DNA of 64,000 nt from UBA6059 sp040222235. GTDB lineage: Bacteria > Bacteroidota > Bacteroidia > Cytophagales > Cyclobacteriaceae. Where the stretch lies: positions 1 to 64,000 of the forward strand of contig JAVKDO010000051.1 in assembly GCA_040222235.1 (NCBI GenBank), read 5' to 3'. Made by a program: the position numbers and the translations under genes. Shown piece after piece: positions 54,201 through 62,500 of this stretch (the stretch's first letter is position 1; the number at the start of each line of letters is the position of its first letter). The notes under the pieces are model-generated. The model was not told the origin of the DNA and searched no databases. It saw only the letters and a program-made list of their open reading frames with translations.

Positions 54201-54582
54201 AAATGCAGTGATATCCGAGACCGTCGTGGCACAGAACAAAGGAAATGGTGTTTTTGAGATCAAGTATCTGCCCAGTAGGATCCAGCTCTCTTGTGTCTGC
54301 GGGATTACCTGTACAGATGTGGATCAGGATGGGAATCTTGATTTGATCATGGGCGGTAACAATTTTGAGTTTAAACCTCAGTACTCCAGACTGGATGCCA
54401 ACTACGGTAGCGTCTTACTAGGAAATGGCGATTTTGAGTTTGACTGGCAGCAGTACAATCGCAGTGGATTCTTCATTAGAGAAGAGATTAAGCACTTAGG
54501 CAACTTTCAGGACAAAGCAGGTCAGAAGTATCTCATAGCTGCCATCAATGATCAAAAACCAAAAGTCTTTAAGTTCAATTGA
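51244..54582 (+). CDS. Giant ASPIC/UnbV FG-GAP lipoprotein 2
   Basis: The ATG at 51244 gives 1112 residues with a clean lipoprotein signal (LWVLVVLSLAWSC). An in-frame TTG at 51208, overlapping the upstream stop, is the alternative. The layout mirrors the gene at 44983: FG-GAP loops (DINNDGLSDIYLTAN, DINDDGYLDIYVSN, DYDKDGDLDAYILNN, DLDNDGDLDLVVNN), an ASPIC/UnbV segment (GIGASVKLYIEDEVI, then IDSIDILWPDDKS) and a second propeller half (DVDGDGNQDVFIGG, DIDGDGNSDLILGN). Several cysteines near residue 1020 (LSCVCGITC) are distinctive. It is a likely surface-exposed binding protein. It overlaps the third ASPIC gene by four bases. Confidence 0.83.
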   Translation: MGGKKNQNLWVLVVLSLAWSCQSPEESTSELDLTMFTQLTSQETGISFINKVENQKEMNIFKYRNFYNGGGVAIGDINNDGLSDIYLTANMTPNKLYLNKGNFQFEDISDKAGITGNKPWSTGVVMVDINDDGYLDIYVSNAGNLEGNNHDNDLYINNGDLTFTESADEYNLAKTGFSTHATFFDYDKDGDLDAYILNNSNIPVSSLGYAGHRHVRARDWDVPDIFKGVGDLLLRNDGGKFVDVSEESGIFGSLIGFGLGVYVSDINNDRYPDIYVSNDFYERDYLYINNQDGTFKEEIKNWTSHLCLSAMGVDMADINNDGLNDIFVTDMMPEQDERIKSVMEFEGYNIFKVKQSKDFYQQYIQNTLQVNNGNGTFSETAYFSGVAKTDWSWAGLLFDMDNDRNKDLYVTNGINHDLTDIDFVDFFADEIIQQLALTGKKEEITTIIEKMPVVALSNYAYRNNGDLTFDNATEDWGLIIPSFSNGCAYADLDNDGDLDLVVNNVNMEAFIFRNNASEITDNHYLKMAFEGAKGNLFGIGASVKLYIEDEVIFQELMPSRGFQSSVDYKMTIGLGKANQIDSIDILWPDDKSERRYAVQANQTLVLRQADAKTTTPIVDEPKETLMEELPNATLVNHQENYFNDFDHEGMIASQLSQEGPAMAVADVDGDGNQDVFIGGAKGQPGIIYLHSGEGELSPSPQNTLKLDEAYEDTAAAFFDADGDGDEDLIVGSGGNEKQDQRFYLPRLYINDGQGSFQRTAFELPTKKMNISVIAPSDFDDDGDIDVFVGSRSVPGVYGIDPEHLFLLNNGDGTFQDATERVAYDSRVLGMITDAAWDDIDGDGKTDLITVSDWGTPKVLKNMGRRLELTSTSLDTLYGWWNALEVADIDGDGNSDLILGNKGGNLPYKPSFTNPVKLWLNDFDNNGTIEQITTTHRDGADYPIHMRKELTGQLVSLKKENLKASDYAKRTIQELFPPEVLDRTIVKNAVISETVVAQNKGNGVFEIKYLPSRIQLSCVCGITCTDVDQDGNLDLIMGGNNFEFKPQYSRLDANYGSVLLGNGDFEFDWQQYNRSGFFIREEIKHLGNFQDKAGQKYLIAAINDQKPKVFKFN

Positions 54583-57500
54583 ATTACTCCAGTCCCAACA
54601 TCGCTGTTAACCTTTGGTCTACGATCATAGGTTGCCTTATCTTCATCCTCATCGCCGGTTGCGAAAACAATACAGGATTGTTCAAGTCGATCTCATCCTC
54701 ATCTTCTGGGGTGACATTTCAAAATGAACTCACCGAAAGCGATGATTTTAACATACTGGATTACCTCTATTTCTACAATGGTGGAGGGGTCGCGATAGGA
54801 GATATTGACAATGACGGTCTGCCAGATATTTACTTCTCCGGCAACCAGGTAGGGAATAAGCTCTACCGAAATAAGGGAAACCTTGCCTTCGAGGATATTA
54901 CGGATCAGGCGGGAGTGGCAGGAAGCAGCGATTGGAACACTGGCGCTCTGATGGGAGACGTCAATGGAGATGGATTGATAGACATCTATGTATGTGCCGT
55001 AGTAGGCATCAGAGGTAAGCGAGGGCATAACGAACTATTCATCAACAAGGGGAATGGCACCTTCGAAGAGCAGTCAGCAGCCTACGGACTTGACTTTGAT
55101 ACCTACAGCTCCTCGGCTGCTTTTTTAGACTATGATCGTGATGGGGATCTTGATCTCTACCTACTCAATCATGCTATACATACCCAAGAGTCCTTTGGAC
55201 AGGCAGACTTGAGGCTGAAAAGGAACTATGAAACCGGTGATAAGCTGCTAAGAAATGACGGCTCAAAGTTCGTCGATGTAAGCGAAGCGGCAGGAATCTA
55301 CGGAGGTATTAACGGGTATGGCCTGGGGCTGGCCATCTCGGATTTTAATCAGGATGGGTTCCCCGATATTTATGTAGGAAACGACTTTCATGAAGATGAC
55401 TACTACTACATCAACAATGGAGACGGTACTTTTTCTGAGCGGTTGAGAGAGTACTTCGCGTTTACCACGCGGTTTTCTATGGGTAGTGACGTGGCTGATA
55501 TCAATCATGACGGTCGCCCTGATCTCATATCACTGGACATGCTGGCCGAGGATGAAAAAGTGCTAAAAAGCTCAGAAGGTGATGATGATATCAATATTCA
55601 AAGGCTCAGGATTCAGCGCTATGGATACCACTATCAGTTTTCGCGCAATACCCTCCAGATCAATCGAGGAAAGGCTGGTTTTGAAGAAACCGCGCTGATG
55701 AATGGTGTAGCTGCTACAGATTGGAGTTGGAGTGCACTGTTTGCTGATTTTAACCAGGATGGCGAGCAGGACCTTTTCATTTCCAATGGCATCCCAAAAC
55801 GGCCCAATGATCTTGACTACATTCGGTTTGTATCCAATGATCAGATTAAAAACACCATCGATGCTACCAAGCTCGTGGATCAGCGAGCACTTGATTTAAT
55901 GCCCTCAGGCCTGGTCAGCAACTATCTCTTTGCCGGTACGCAGGGCGCTGGCTTTGAAGACAAGTCCAGTAGCTGGCTACCGCAAGAAGAGCGCTTCTCC
56001 AATGCTACTGCTATAGGAGATCTTGACAATGACGGTGATCTGGATATTGTGATTAACAACATCAATGCACCTCCGAGTATTTACGTGAATACGACCGATG
56101 CGTCCAGTGGATATCTAAAGCTTAAGTTTGATCATCCTGCCCCCAATACGGCGGGTATTGGCACCAAAGTCTTTTCCTACCATCAAGGTCAGCTTCAGTT
56201 CAAAGAATTATACACCATGCGTGGCTTTCAGGCCTCTTCTGAGCCAATTATCCATTTTGGTTATGGAGCTACTAGTCTGATAGATTCCCTGCGGATTGTC
56301 TGGCCTAGTGGGCAGTCACAGCTACTTCAAAATGTAGCCGTCAACCAGACACTTGTCGTTAGACCAGAAGCGACAGCTGATTTCGAGTTGTCATTTTCCT
56401 ATGATGAGTCATCTCGGATGTTTGATCGTGTCGCTGACGGACTAGGATTCGTAATTGGTCATCAGGAGGATCGGTATACAGACTTTGATCGGCAAAAGTT
56501 GATACCTTACCAGATGTCAGATAGAGGCCCGGCACTCGCCAAAGGAGACCTCAATGGAGACGGTAGAGAGGATTTCTTCATAGGTAGCTCCAAATACGAA
56601 TCTTCCAAAGTTTTTATTCAAGTTGAGGATGGTTTTCAGGAATCACCGATACCGTTGATCAATAGCGATTCAATAAAGGAGGATGTTGCGGCTGCTATTG
56701 CAGACTTCAATGGAGATGGGGAGCCTGACATCATAGTGGGCTCGGGAGGTGCGGACTTCTACAATAAAATGGAGCCTCTACTGGATAGTTACTACAGCAA
56801 AGGCACTGATGGTTGGCTCAAAGCCACCTTACCGGAATATTTTGAGAACGCCTCCATCATTAGGCCCTACGATTATGATAACGACGGAGACATGGATGTT
56901 TTCATTGGCAATCAATCCGTTTCGAATGACTTTGGTAAGGTACCGACATCCCTGCTACTCAATAGCGACCAAGGCCAATTTATTGCTATAGAAAACGAAG
57001 CGCTCCAAAGGGCTGGTATGGTCACAGATGCACTATGGACAGATTACGACGAGGATGGAAATATCGACCTGATTCTGGTAGGGGAGTGGATGACACCTAA
57101 GTTTTTCAAGTACCTAGATGGAGACCTCATTGAAGACCGACCGCTGGATACTGATCTGACAGGACTGTGGCAAACGATAGCCCCGATGGATATAGACAAG
57201 GATGGAGATATGGACTATGTACTGGGCAACTGGGGGCTAAACTCTAAGTTTGTTGCATCTCAGAAGTGGCCCATGAAGATGTACTATGGCGACCTTGATG
57301 ACAATGGTAGCACCGAGACGATTCTTGCGGTAGCTAAGGAGGATAAGTACTATCCTTTGGAGAACTTCGACCAACTCGCTGGTCAACTGATTAGCCTAAG
57401 GAAGAAGTTTACCACCTATGAGGCCTTTGCTGGGTTGTCTGTAGAGGAGGCGTTTGACCCTACCATGTTGGCAAAGGCAGAGCTACTAGAGGTGAGCACA

Positions 57501-57860
57501 CTTGCCTCAGGCTATCTCAAAAATGAGAATGGGCAATTCAGCTTCCATGCTTTTCCCAGGAACCTGCAAGTCGCTCCGATCATGGCCTTGAAAGTGCACG
57601 ACTTTGACGGTGACGGTGAGGAGGAGATGCTCGCAGCTGGAAACTACTTTGGGGTTAAGCCTTTTCATGGGCGGTTGGGCTCGTTTTCTGGGGCGCTGAT
57701 CCAAAATGAGACAGACTATGTACCCGGCTATGAGCTAGGTCTTGACTTAATGAACAAGTCAGTGCGACACTTGGAAACCATACAGGTGGGTAGCGAAGAC
57801 TATCTTATTGTCATCGTCAACAACGATAGCTCACAAGTATACAAACTATTCAATCGATGA
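54579..57860 (+). CDS. Giant ASPIC/UnbV FG-GAP lipoprotein 3
   Basis: This 1093-residue paralogue has a lipoprotein signal (LIFILIAGC, lipid cysteine about residue 28) and FG-GAP loops throughout (DIDNDGLPDIYFSGN, DVNGDGLIDIYVCA, DYDRDGDLDLYLLN, DFNQDGFPDIYVGN, DFNGDGEPDIIVGS). The ASPIC/UnbV part is GIGTKVFSYHQGQL and IDSLRIVWPSGQ. The start is TTG at 54579, overlapping the previous stop in a TTGA; there is no in-frame ATG before the signal peptide. It is coupled at its 3' end to the GyrI-like gene (ATGA). It shares order and length with the other two ASPIC genes, so the three form a paralogous set made by duplication and divergence. Confidence 0.83.
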   Translation: MNYSSPNIAVNLWSTIIGCLIFILIAGCENNTGLFKSISSSSSGVTFQNELTESDDFNILDYLYFYNGGGVAIGDIDNDGLPDIYFSGNQVGNKLYRNKGNLAFEDITDQAGVAGSSDWNTGALMGDVNGDGLIDIYVCAVVGIRGKRGHNELFINKGNGTFEEQSAAYGLDFDTYSSSAAFLDYDRDGDLDLYLLNHAIHTQESFGQADLRLKRNYETGDKLLRNDGSKFVDVSEAAGIYGGINGYGLGLAISDFNQDGFPDIYVGNDFHEDDYYYINNGDGTFSERLREYFAFTTRFSMGSDVADINHDGRPDLISLDMLAEDEKVLKSSEGDDDINIQRLRIQRYGYHYQFSRNTLQINRGKAGFEETALMNGVAATDWSWSALFADFNQDGEQDLFISNGIPKRPNDLDYIRFVSNDQIKNTIDATKLVDQRALDLMPSGLVSNYLFAGTQGAGFEDKSSSWLPQEERFSNATAIGDLDNDGDLDIVINNINAPPSIYVNTTDASSGYLKLKFDHPAPNTAGIGTKVFSYHQGQLQFKELYTMRGFQASSEPIIHFGYGATSLIDSLRIVWPSGQSQLLQNVAVNQTLVVRPEATADFELSFSYDESSRMFDRVADGLGFVIGHQEDRYTDFDRQKLIPYQMSDRGPALAKGDLNGDGREDFFIGSSKYESSKVFIQVEDGFQESPIPLINSDSIKEDVAAAIADFNGDGEPDIIVGSGGADFYNKMEPLLDSYYSKGTDGWLKATLPEYFENASIIRPYDYDNDGDMDVFIGNQSVSNDFGKVPTSLLLNSDQGQFIAIENEALQRAGMVTDALWTDYDEDGNIDLILVGEWMTPKFFKYLDGDLIEDRPLDTDLTGLWQTIAPMDIDKDGDMDYVLGNWGLNSKFVASQKWPMKMYYGDLDDNGSTETILAVAKEDKYYPLENFDQLAGQLISLRKKFTTYEAFAGLSVEEAFDPTMLAKAELLEVSTLASGYLKNENGQFSFHAFPRNLQVAPIMALKVHDFDGDGEEEMLAAGNYFGVKPFHGRLGSFSGALIQNETDYVPGYELGLDLMNKSVRHLETIQVGSEDYLIVIVNNDSSQVYKLFNR

Positions 57861-58753
57861 GAAATAGATTGCTGTGGGGCGCAGGGCTCATCTTGGTGGG
57901 TGCGCTATGTTGGTATTTGTGGATAAGACCTGCGGACATTCGCGCTAGTTTTCAAGTTGATGCCCTACCGGGAGTTGTCTATCAGTCTGTCAAGACCTGG
58001 AGCAAGACCATCGACAACTCGGAGGTCACGCTCGGCGATGATCTCACTAGTTTTACCCAGACCCTTGAGGTCAACAATTCTAGTTACGTTTATCAATGGA
58101 GGGCAGAGTTGGTCAATGATTCTACCTCTCAGGTCATCGTGTCTGTCATTGAACCCACTCAAACCTTACTAAATAGGGTGATGATCCCTTTTACGAATAC
58201 CAAAATAGAGGCGGATGTGGAGGGCACGTTGAAAGAATTTTATAAGGGAATTTTGGATCATTTGACGAGATTCAAAGTCGAGGTGGTTGGCGTTGAGGAG
58301 TTCGCTGCAAAGCAATGCGTGTACATCCCTTTGCAAACGACCCAAACTGCCAAAGCTATAGGAATGATGCAGCATTACAGTATGCTGAGTTCTTTCGTGG
58401 TGGAGAACGGACTGAAGACGACTGGCATGCCGATCGTAGAAGTTACCAACTGGGATCAACACACCGAGCAACTTGAGTACAACTTTTGCTATCCGATTGA
58501 GCTTACTGATAGTTTACCGGATCACCCACTACTCAAGTACAAATCAATCAATGCCACCAAGGCTGTGAAGGCGATTTACAATGGCAACTATATCAGCTCG
58601 GATCGGGCCTGGTATGCGCTAAAGCAATACGCCAAAAAGAACAATTTGAAAGTTTCTGATAAGCCAATAGAAGTATTTTTTAATAATCCGAATATTGACT
58701 CCAATGAACTGTCCTGGACGGCAGAGATATATCTACCATTGGTTATAGATTAA
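57857..58753 (+). CDS. Membrane-anchored GyrI-like (AraC-effector-domain) protein
   Basis: The 298-residue protein has one N-terminal transmembrane helix (LLWGAGLILVGALCWYLWI), then a START/SRPBCC-like or spacer region, and a C-terminal GyrI-like small-molecule-binding domain. The latter is suggested by EVTNWDQHTEQLEYNFCYPIEL, KAVKAIYNGNY and NPNIDSNELSWTAEIYLPL; the I-Y-L-P-L ending is typical. GyrI-like domains bind hydrophobic or cationic ligands. Here the domain should face the periplasm. The ATG overlaps the stop of ASPIC protein 3 by four bases, so it is the last gene of that coupled run. Confidence 0.7.
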   Translation: MRNRLLWGAGLILVGALCWYLWIRPADIRASFQVDALPGVVYQSVKTWSKTIDNSEVTLGDDLTSFTQTLEVNNSSYVYQWRAELVNDSTSQVIVSVIEPTQTLLNRVMIPFTNTKIEADVEGTLKEFYKGILDHLTRFKVEVVGVEEFAAKQCVYIPLQTTQTAKAIGMMQHYSMLSSFVVENGLKTTGMPIVEVTNWDQHTEQLEYNFCYPIELTDSLPDHPLLKYKSINATKAVKAIYNGNYISSDRAWYALKQYAKKNNLKVSDKPIEVFFNNPNIDSNELSWTAEIYLPLVID

Positions 58754-58834
58754 AGGGGGGATAGCAAACATCCAGTGAGTTGGCCTATCGGAATGACACT
58801 ACCCATCTTAAGTCGAGAATTTTTACAGTTTTAA

Positions 58835-58842
58835 TACCTTTG
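58835..58842 (+). promoter_or_regulatory. Candidate -7 box (TACCTTTG) for the haloperoxidase-family gene
   Basis: Exact TAnnTTTG match, 16 bases before the ATG at 58859. It implies that the haloperoxidase-family gene has its own promoter apart from the ASPIC run. Confidence 0.55.
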
Positions 58843-58858
58843 CACAAAAGCGAAGAAC

Positions 58859-60205
58859 ATGAGGAAGTTGATCATTTTTTTAGTGGGTGCCATCACCCTA
58901 AGTTGCTCATCTGAAGAGCAATACCGCGAGAACATCGCAGAGTTTAAAAACCCGGAACTCTTCAACACATCGATGAAGAAGCTCTCTGATATCATCGTGC
59001 ATGATATCTTCTCTCCACCGGTGGCCAGCCGCATCTATGCCTATCCAAGCATTGCTGCGTATGAGGCATTGATCCATGACTATCCTGACTATGTCTCATT
59101 GTCAGGTCAGCTAACAGACTTCACGGCACCCCCAAAGCCAGAGCAGGGAGTAGAGTATTCCTTCCCTTTGGCGAGCTTCCATGCCTTCCATATTGTAGGT
59201 AGGGCATTGATCTTCTCTGAGGAGAAGATGGCCACTTACCAGCAATCATTTTACCAGGATTTCCTTGACAAGGGTATGCCACAGGAGATTTTTGATAGAT
59301 CGGTGGCCTATGGAGACCGGGTTGCTGCACATATCCTGGCTTGGGCAGATAAAGACAACTACAAGCAGACGCGTACCTTCCCAAAATATACGGTGATGCG
59401 CGATGATTATGCATGGAAGCCAACACCTCCTGACTACATGGAAGGCATTGAGCCGCACTGGAATAAGATCAGGCCCTTCGTGATTGACTCAGCGACACAG
59501 TTCGTACCCGACCCACCCACACCATTCGATATGGACAAGGAGAGTCTCTTCTACGAGGAGCTAATCGAAGTATACGAAGTAGGCGTCAACCTCGATGATG
59601 AACAAAAAGAGATTGCTAGTTTCTGGGATTGTAATCCCTACGTCTCGCATCACAGAGGACATGCGATGTTCGCCACCAAGAAGATCACACCAGGTGGGCA
59701 CTGGATTGGCATCACGGCCATCGCCTCTCGTCAGGCCAACCTTGATCTGATGAAAACTGTTGAAACCTACACCAGGGTATCCATCGCTTTGTCGGATGCC
59801 TTTATCAGCTGTTGGGATGAGAAGTGGAGGTCGATCCTAATCCGTCCTGAGACAGTCATCAATGAGTACTTGGATGAAGACTGGGTGCCTTTCTTGCAGA
59901 CACCACCATTCCCAGAGTATACCAGCGGCCACAGTGTTATCTCCACAGCGGCAGCAATGACCCTGACAGAACTACTTGGAGAGAACTTCCAGTTTGCGGA
60001 CACTACCGAGATGGAATACGGACTACCAGTCAGAGAATTTGACTCCTTCATAGGCGCCTCTCAAGAAGCCGCGGTGAGCCGATTGTACGGTGGCATCCAT
60101 TACATGCCAGCCATCACTAATGGAGTCACTCAAGGCAAAGAAGTCGGGGCGTTCATCATCGAAAACCTCAATACGCAAAAGCCCGCAGTTGCAAAGAAGG
60201 AATAG
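58859..60205 (+). CDS. Vanadium-dependent haloperoxidase / PAP2-family lipoprotein
   Basis: This 448-residue protein has a lipoprotein signal (LIIFLVGAITLSC, then SSEEQ). It carries the full vanadate/phosphate site of the VHPO/PAP2 superfamily: Lys322 and Arg329 in KWRSILIRPET, Ser356-Gly357-His358 in YTSGHS, and Arg408 with His414 in SRLYGGIHY. The K-R spacing of 7 and R-H spacing of 6 match vanadium chloroperoxidase. Family members oxidise halides with peroxide or act as acid phosphatases; sequence alone cannot separate these. It is placed on the cell surface or periplasm next to the SusC/ASPIC locus and upstream of trehalase. Confidence 0.85.
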   Translation: MRKLIIFLVGAITLSCSSEEQYRENIAEFKNPELFNTSMKKLSDIIVHDIFSPPVASRIYAYPSIAAYEALIHDYPDYVSLSGQLTDFTAPPKPEQGVEYSFPLASFHAFHIVGRALIFSEEKMATYQQSFYQDFLDKGMPQEIFDRSVAYGDRVAAHILAWADKDNYKQTRTFPKYTVMRDDYAWKPTPPDYMEGIEPHWNKIRPFVIDSATQFVPDPPTPFDMDKESLFYEELIEVYEVGVNLDDEQKEIASFWDCNPYVSHHRGHAMFATKKITPGGHWIGITAIASRQANLDLMKTVETYTRVSIALSDAFISCWDEKWRSILIRPETVINEYLDEDWVPFLQTPPFPEYTSGHSVISTAAAMTLTELLGENFQFADTTEMEYGLPVREFDSFIGASQEAAVSRLYGGIHYMPAITNGVTQGKEVGAFIIENLNTQKPAVAKKE

Positions 60206-60263
60206 CTTCTTTCAGATTAGAGTTGATAGCTGAAAGTTTTGACACATTACTGGTAGTGATTGT

Positions 60264-60566
60264 TCATATCCGGTTTAATTTTTCCTTTAGTTCGTCAGGA
60301 TCTTGTTTGTTGCCCCAGACTAGAATTAGACTAATGTGGTCAGTTTCCAGTTTGTAAAACAGCGTCACCAGAGGATGAATCATAAGCTTACGATAATTTG
60401 TTTGTTCGTGAGTCGGGGCAATTTCAGGATTAAGTTTCAGTTGCTCAATGCGTTCGTCAAGCCGATCAAGAAAGTTGTCTGCCATATCCTCATTCCACTG
60501 TTCCTCGATGAAGTTGGTGGTTTGGTCAAGGGATTTTAGTCCCAGGGGCGTCCAAATTATTCTCAT
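60264..60566 (-). CDS. ParE/RelE-family toxin
   Basis: This 100-residue RelE/ParE-fold protein has MRIIWTPLGLKSLDQTTNFIEEQW, NFLDRLDERIEQLKLNPEIAP and the final RKLMIHPLVTLFYKLETDHISLILVWGNKQDP. The W-x-x-x-x-x-x-L start and F-Y-K strand are typical. ParE members poison gyrase, while RelE members cut mRNA; the arginine/lysine pattern does not settle which. The ATG overlaps the antitoxin stop (ATGA). The pair lies between the haloperoxidase-family and trehalase genes on the opposite strand. Confidence 0.85.
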   Translation of the reverse strand: MRIIWTPLGLKSLDQTTNFIEEQWNEDMADNFLDRLDERIEQLKLNPEIAPTHEQTNYRKLMIHPLVTLFYKLETDHISLILVWGNKQDPDELKEKLNRI

Positions 60567-60772
60567 TTACGCCCCAGCAGTTCTCGAGCACTAGTGTGTT
60601 CAATACAATCCTCAATTTTTGCAGAACTAGATTCATCAAGAAGTTCAAGAATAGTGTTTGGGAGTTTTTTATCGGGGCTATTCCGGAAATGCTCAATGCG
60701 CTCAATGACATCCTCACGTTGAATGGCCGTTATCCAGCTTATCAGTTCCAGCTTCCGTTGTTCAATCGTCAT
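60563..60772 (-). CDS. Antitoxin partner of the ParE/RelE-type toxin
   Basis: The start is the ATG at 60770-60772, giving 69 residues (MTIEQRKLELISWITAIQRE). Longer frames to 61225 only read through the trehalase gene in antisense. The sequence is acidic and helical, with RKLELISWITAIQREDVIERIEHF, a pattern seen in many small Bacteroidota addiction-module antitoxins. The C-terminal tail is polar. It is coupled to the toxin by a four-base overlap. Confidence 0.75.
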   Translation of the reverse strand: MTIEQRKLELISWITAIQREDVIERIEHFRNSPDKKLPNTILELLDESSSAKIEDCIEHTSARELLGRK

Positions 60773-60859
60773 GTTGTAAATATATAAAATATGCAATGTA
60801 GTTCCGTGGATGTGAACATCTGGATAGATAGAGTAGTGGATATTCATTATTTTCACACC

Positions 60860-62470
60860 ATGCAAACCTTCAACAGACTCTTCCTCTTCACCCTCCTTCT
60901 CTTCAGTACCTTGGCATGCCAAACCGAGCAACCAGTAGCTGAAGCTCCAGCACCGGAAGGGCACACTCTCTATTATCCTGGCAAAGACCTGGGCGAACTC
61001 TTTGAGGCAATACAAGTGGGAGGAGTATTCGATGATGGAAAATACTTCGTGGACTTCAGCCCCAAGAGGAAACCAGCTGATATCCTTGTGGACTATCAGA
61101 CTCAAAAAGACGGAGCTGACTTTGACTTGAAAGCCTTTGTGATGGCCAACTTCGATGAGCCAACAATGCCTGAGGCAAAACCAGTGGATAGCAAGCCAAG
61201 CCTTGAAGAACATATCCCCAACCACTGGGACTACCTGACCCGCTCAAGCGATGAGATCAATGGCTACTCCTCACTGATCCCATTACCTGGTCCGTATGTA
61301 GTACCAGGCGGCCGCTTCCGTGAGATCTACTACTGGGACAGCTACTTCACAATGATCGGCCTGGCGGCCACTGGACGCCTTGACCTGGTGAATAGCATGA
61401 TTGGCAACTTCGCTTACCTGATCGATGAGGTGGGATTCATCCCTAACGGAAATCGCAGCTACTTCCTCGGTCGCTCACAGCCACCCTTCTTTTCAGCGAT
61501 GGTGAACCTGCTAGCGCAATACGAAGGGGACAGCTCGGCACTCAAGTACCTACCGGCAATGCAGAAAGAATATGACTTCTGGATGGCAGGAACAGACCAA
61601 CTCAAAGAGACAGGTGATGCCCATCGCCGTGTAGTGATGATGGAAGATGGCGTGATCCTCAATCGCTATTTTGATGATAAAGCCGAGCCAAGATCAGAGT
61701 CTTATGCCGAGGATGTAGAACTTGCGCATGGCATGAATGAAGAAGAAAAAACCCAGCTCTTCCGTGATCTCAGAGCAGCATGTGAGTCAGGCTGGGACTT
61801 CAGCAGTCGCTGGTTTGCAGTAGAGAAAGACTTCTCTACCATCATCACGACCCAGCTCCTACCTGTAGACCTCAACAGCCTGATCTACAACATGGAAGTC
61901 AACCTGAGCAAATACTATAATGTACAAGGCAATATGGACAAGTCAGAGCAATACGCCCTGGCCGCTGAGCAGCGCAAGGCTGCTGTCCTCAGCTACTTTT
62001 GGAATGATGCCGCAGGCATGTACACCGACTACAACTTCCAGACGTCCACCTTATCAGAAAGAAAAACATTGGCCGGTCTCTATCCGCTCTACTTCAATGT
62101 CAGCGATGCAGACAAAGCCGCCAAGACCAAGACGACTATCGAGAATGAGTTTGCACTACCCGGAGGTGTAACCACCACGCTGGTAGAGTCAGGCCAGCAG
62201 TGGGACTACCCTAACGGCTGGGCACCCCTGCAGTGGGTGACCGTGAAAGGCTTGGAGCACTACGACCACAACGACCTGGCCAGCACCATCTCCTACAACT
62301 GGATCAATGTCAACCGCAAGGTCTTCGACAACACCCAGAAGATGATGGAGAAGTACAATGTCTCCGACACCACGCTCCTCGCCGGAGGAGGCGAGTACCC
62401 CAACCAGGACGGTTTCGGATGGACCAACGGGATTGTGATATCGCTGATCAAAGGGGTGGAGAAGTATTAG
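60860..62470 (+). CDS. GH37 alpha,alpha-trehalase lipoprotein
   Basis: The ATG at 60860 (MQTFNRLFLFTLLLFSTLAC) gives a 536-residue lipoprotein with the lipid cysteine at residue 20. An upstream in-frame ATG at 60791 would add a non-signal extension. Both GH37 signatures are present: PGGRFREIYYWDSYF near residues 147-163 and QQWDYPNGWAPLQW near 446. It hydrolyses trehalose to two glucose units outside the cytoplasm. Its position at the end of the SusC/SusD-ASPIC-haloperoxidase region suggests that the locus handles trehalose or a trehalose-containing compound. The last 300 bases are noticeably GC-rich. Confidence 0.93.
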   Translation: MQTFNRLFLFTLLLFSTLACQTEQPVAEAPAPEGHTLYYPGKDLGELFEAIQVGGVFDDGKYFVDFSPKRKPADILVDYQTQKDGADFDLKAFVMANFDEPTMPEAKPVDSKPSLEEHIPNHWDYLTRSSDEINGYSSLIPLPGPYVVPGGRFREIYYWDSYFTMIGLAATGRLDLVNSMIGNFAYLIDEVGFIPNGNRSYFLGRSQPPFFSAMVNLLAQYEGDSSALKYLPAMQKEYDFWMAGTDQLKETGDAHRRVVMMEDGVILNRYFDDKAEPRSESYAEDVELAHGMNEEEKTQLFRDLRAACESGWDFSSRWFAVEKDFSTIITTQLLPVDLNSLIYNMEVNLSKYYNVQGNMDKSEQYALAAEQRKAAVLSYFWNDAAGMYTDYNFQTSTLSERKTLAGLYPLYFNVSDADKAAKTKTTIENEFALPGGVTTTLVESGQQWDYPNGWAPLQWVTVKGLEHYDHNDLASTISYNWINVNRKVFDNTQKMMEKYNVSDTTLLAGGGEYPNQDGFGWTNGIVISLIKGVEKY

Positions 62471-62500
62471 GTCAAAAAGTGATGAAAGCTTCCAAAGACG

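Noticed and set aside
60773..61225. N-terminal extension of the antitoxin frame to 220 residues
   Set aside because: The extra part is antisense to trehalase; the 69-residue form from 60772 has the expected antitoxin size and operator space.
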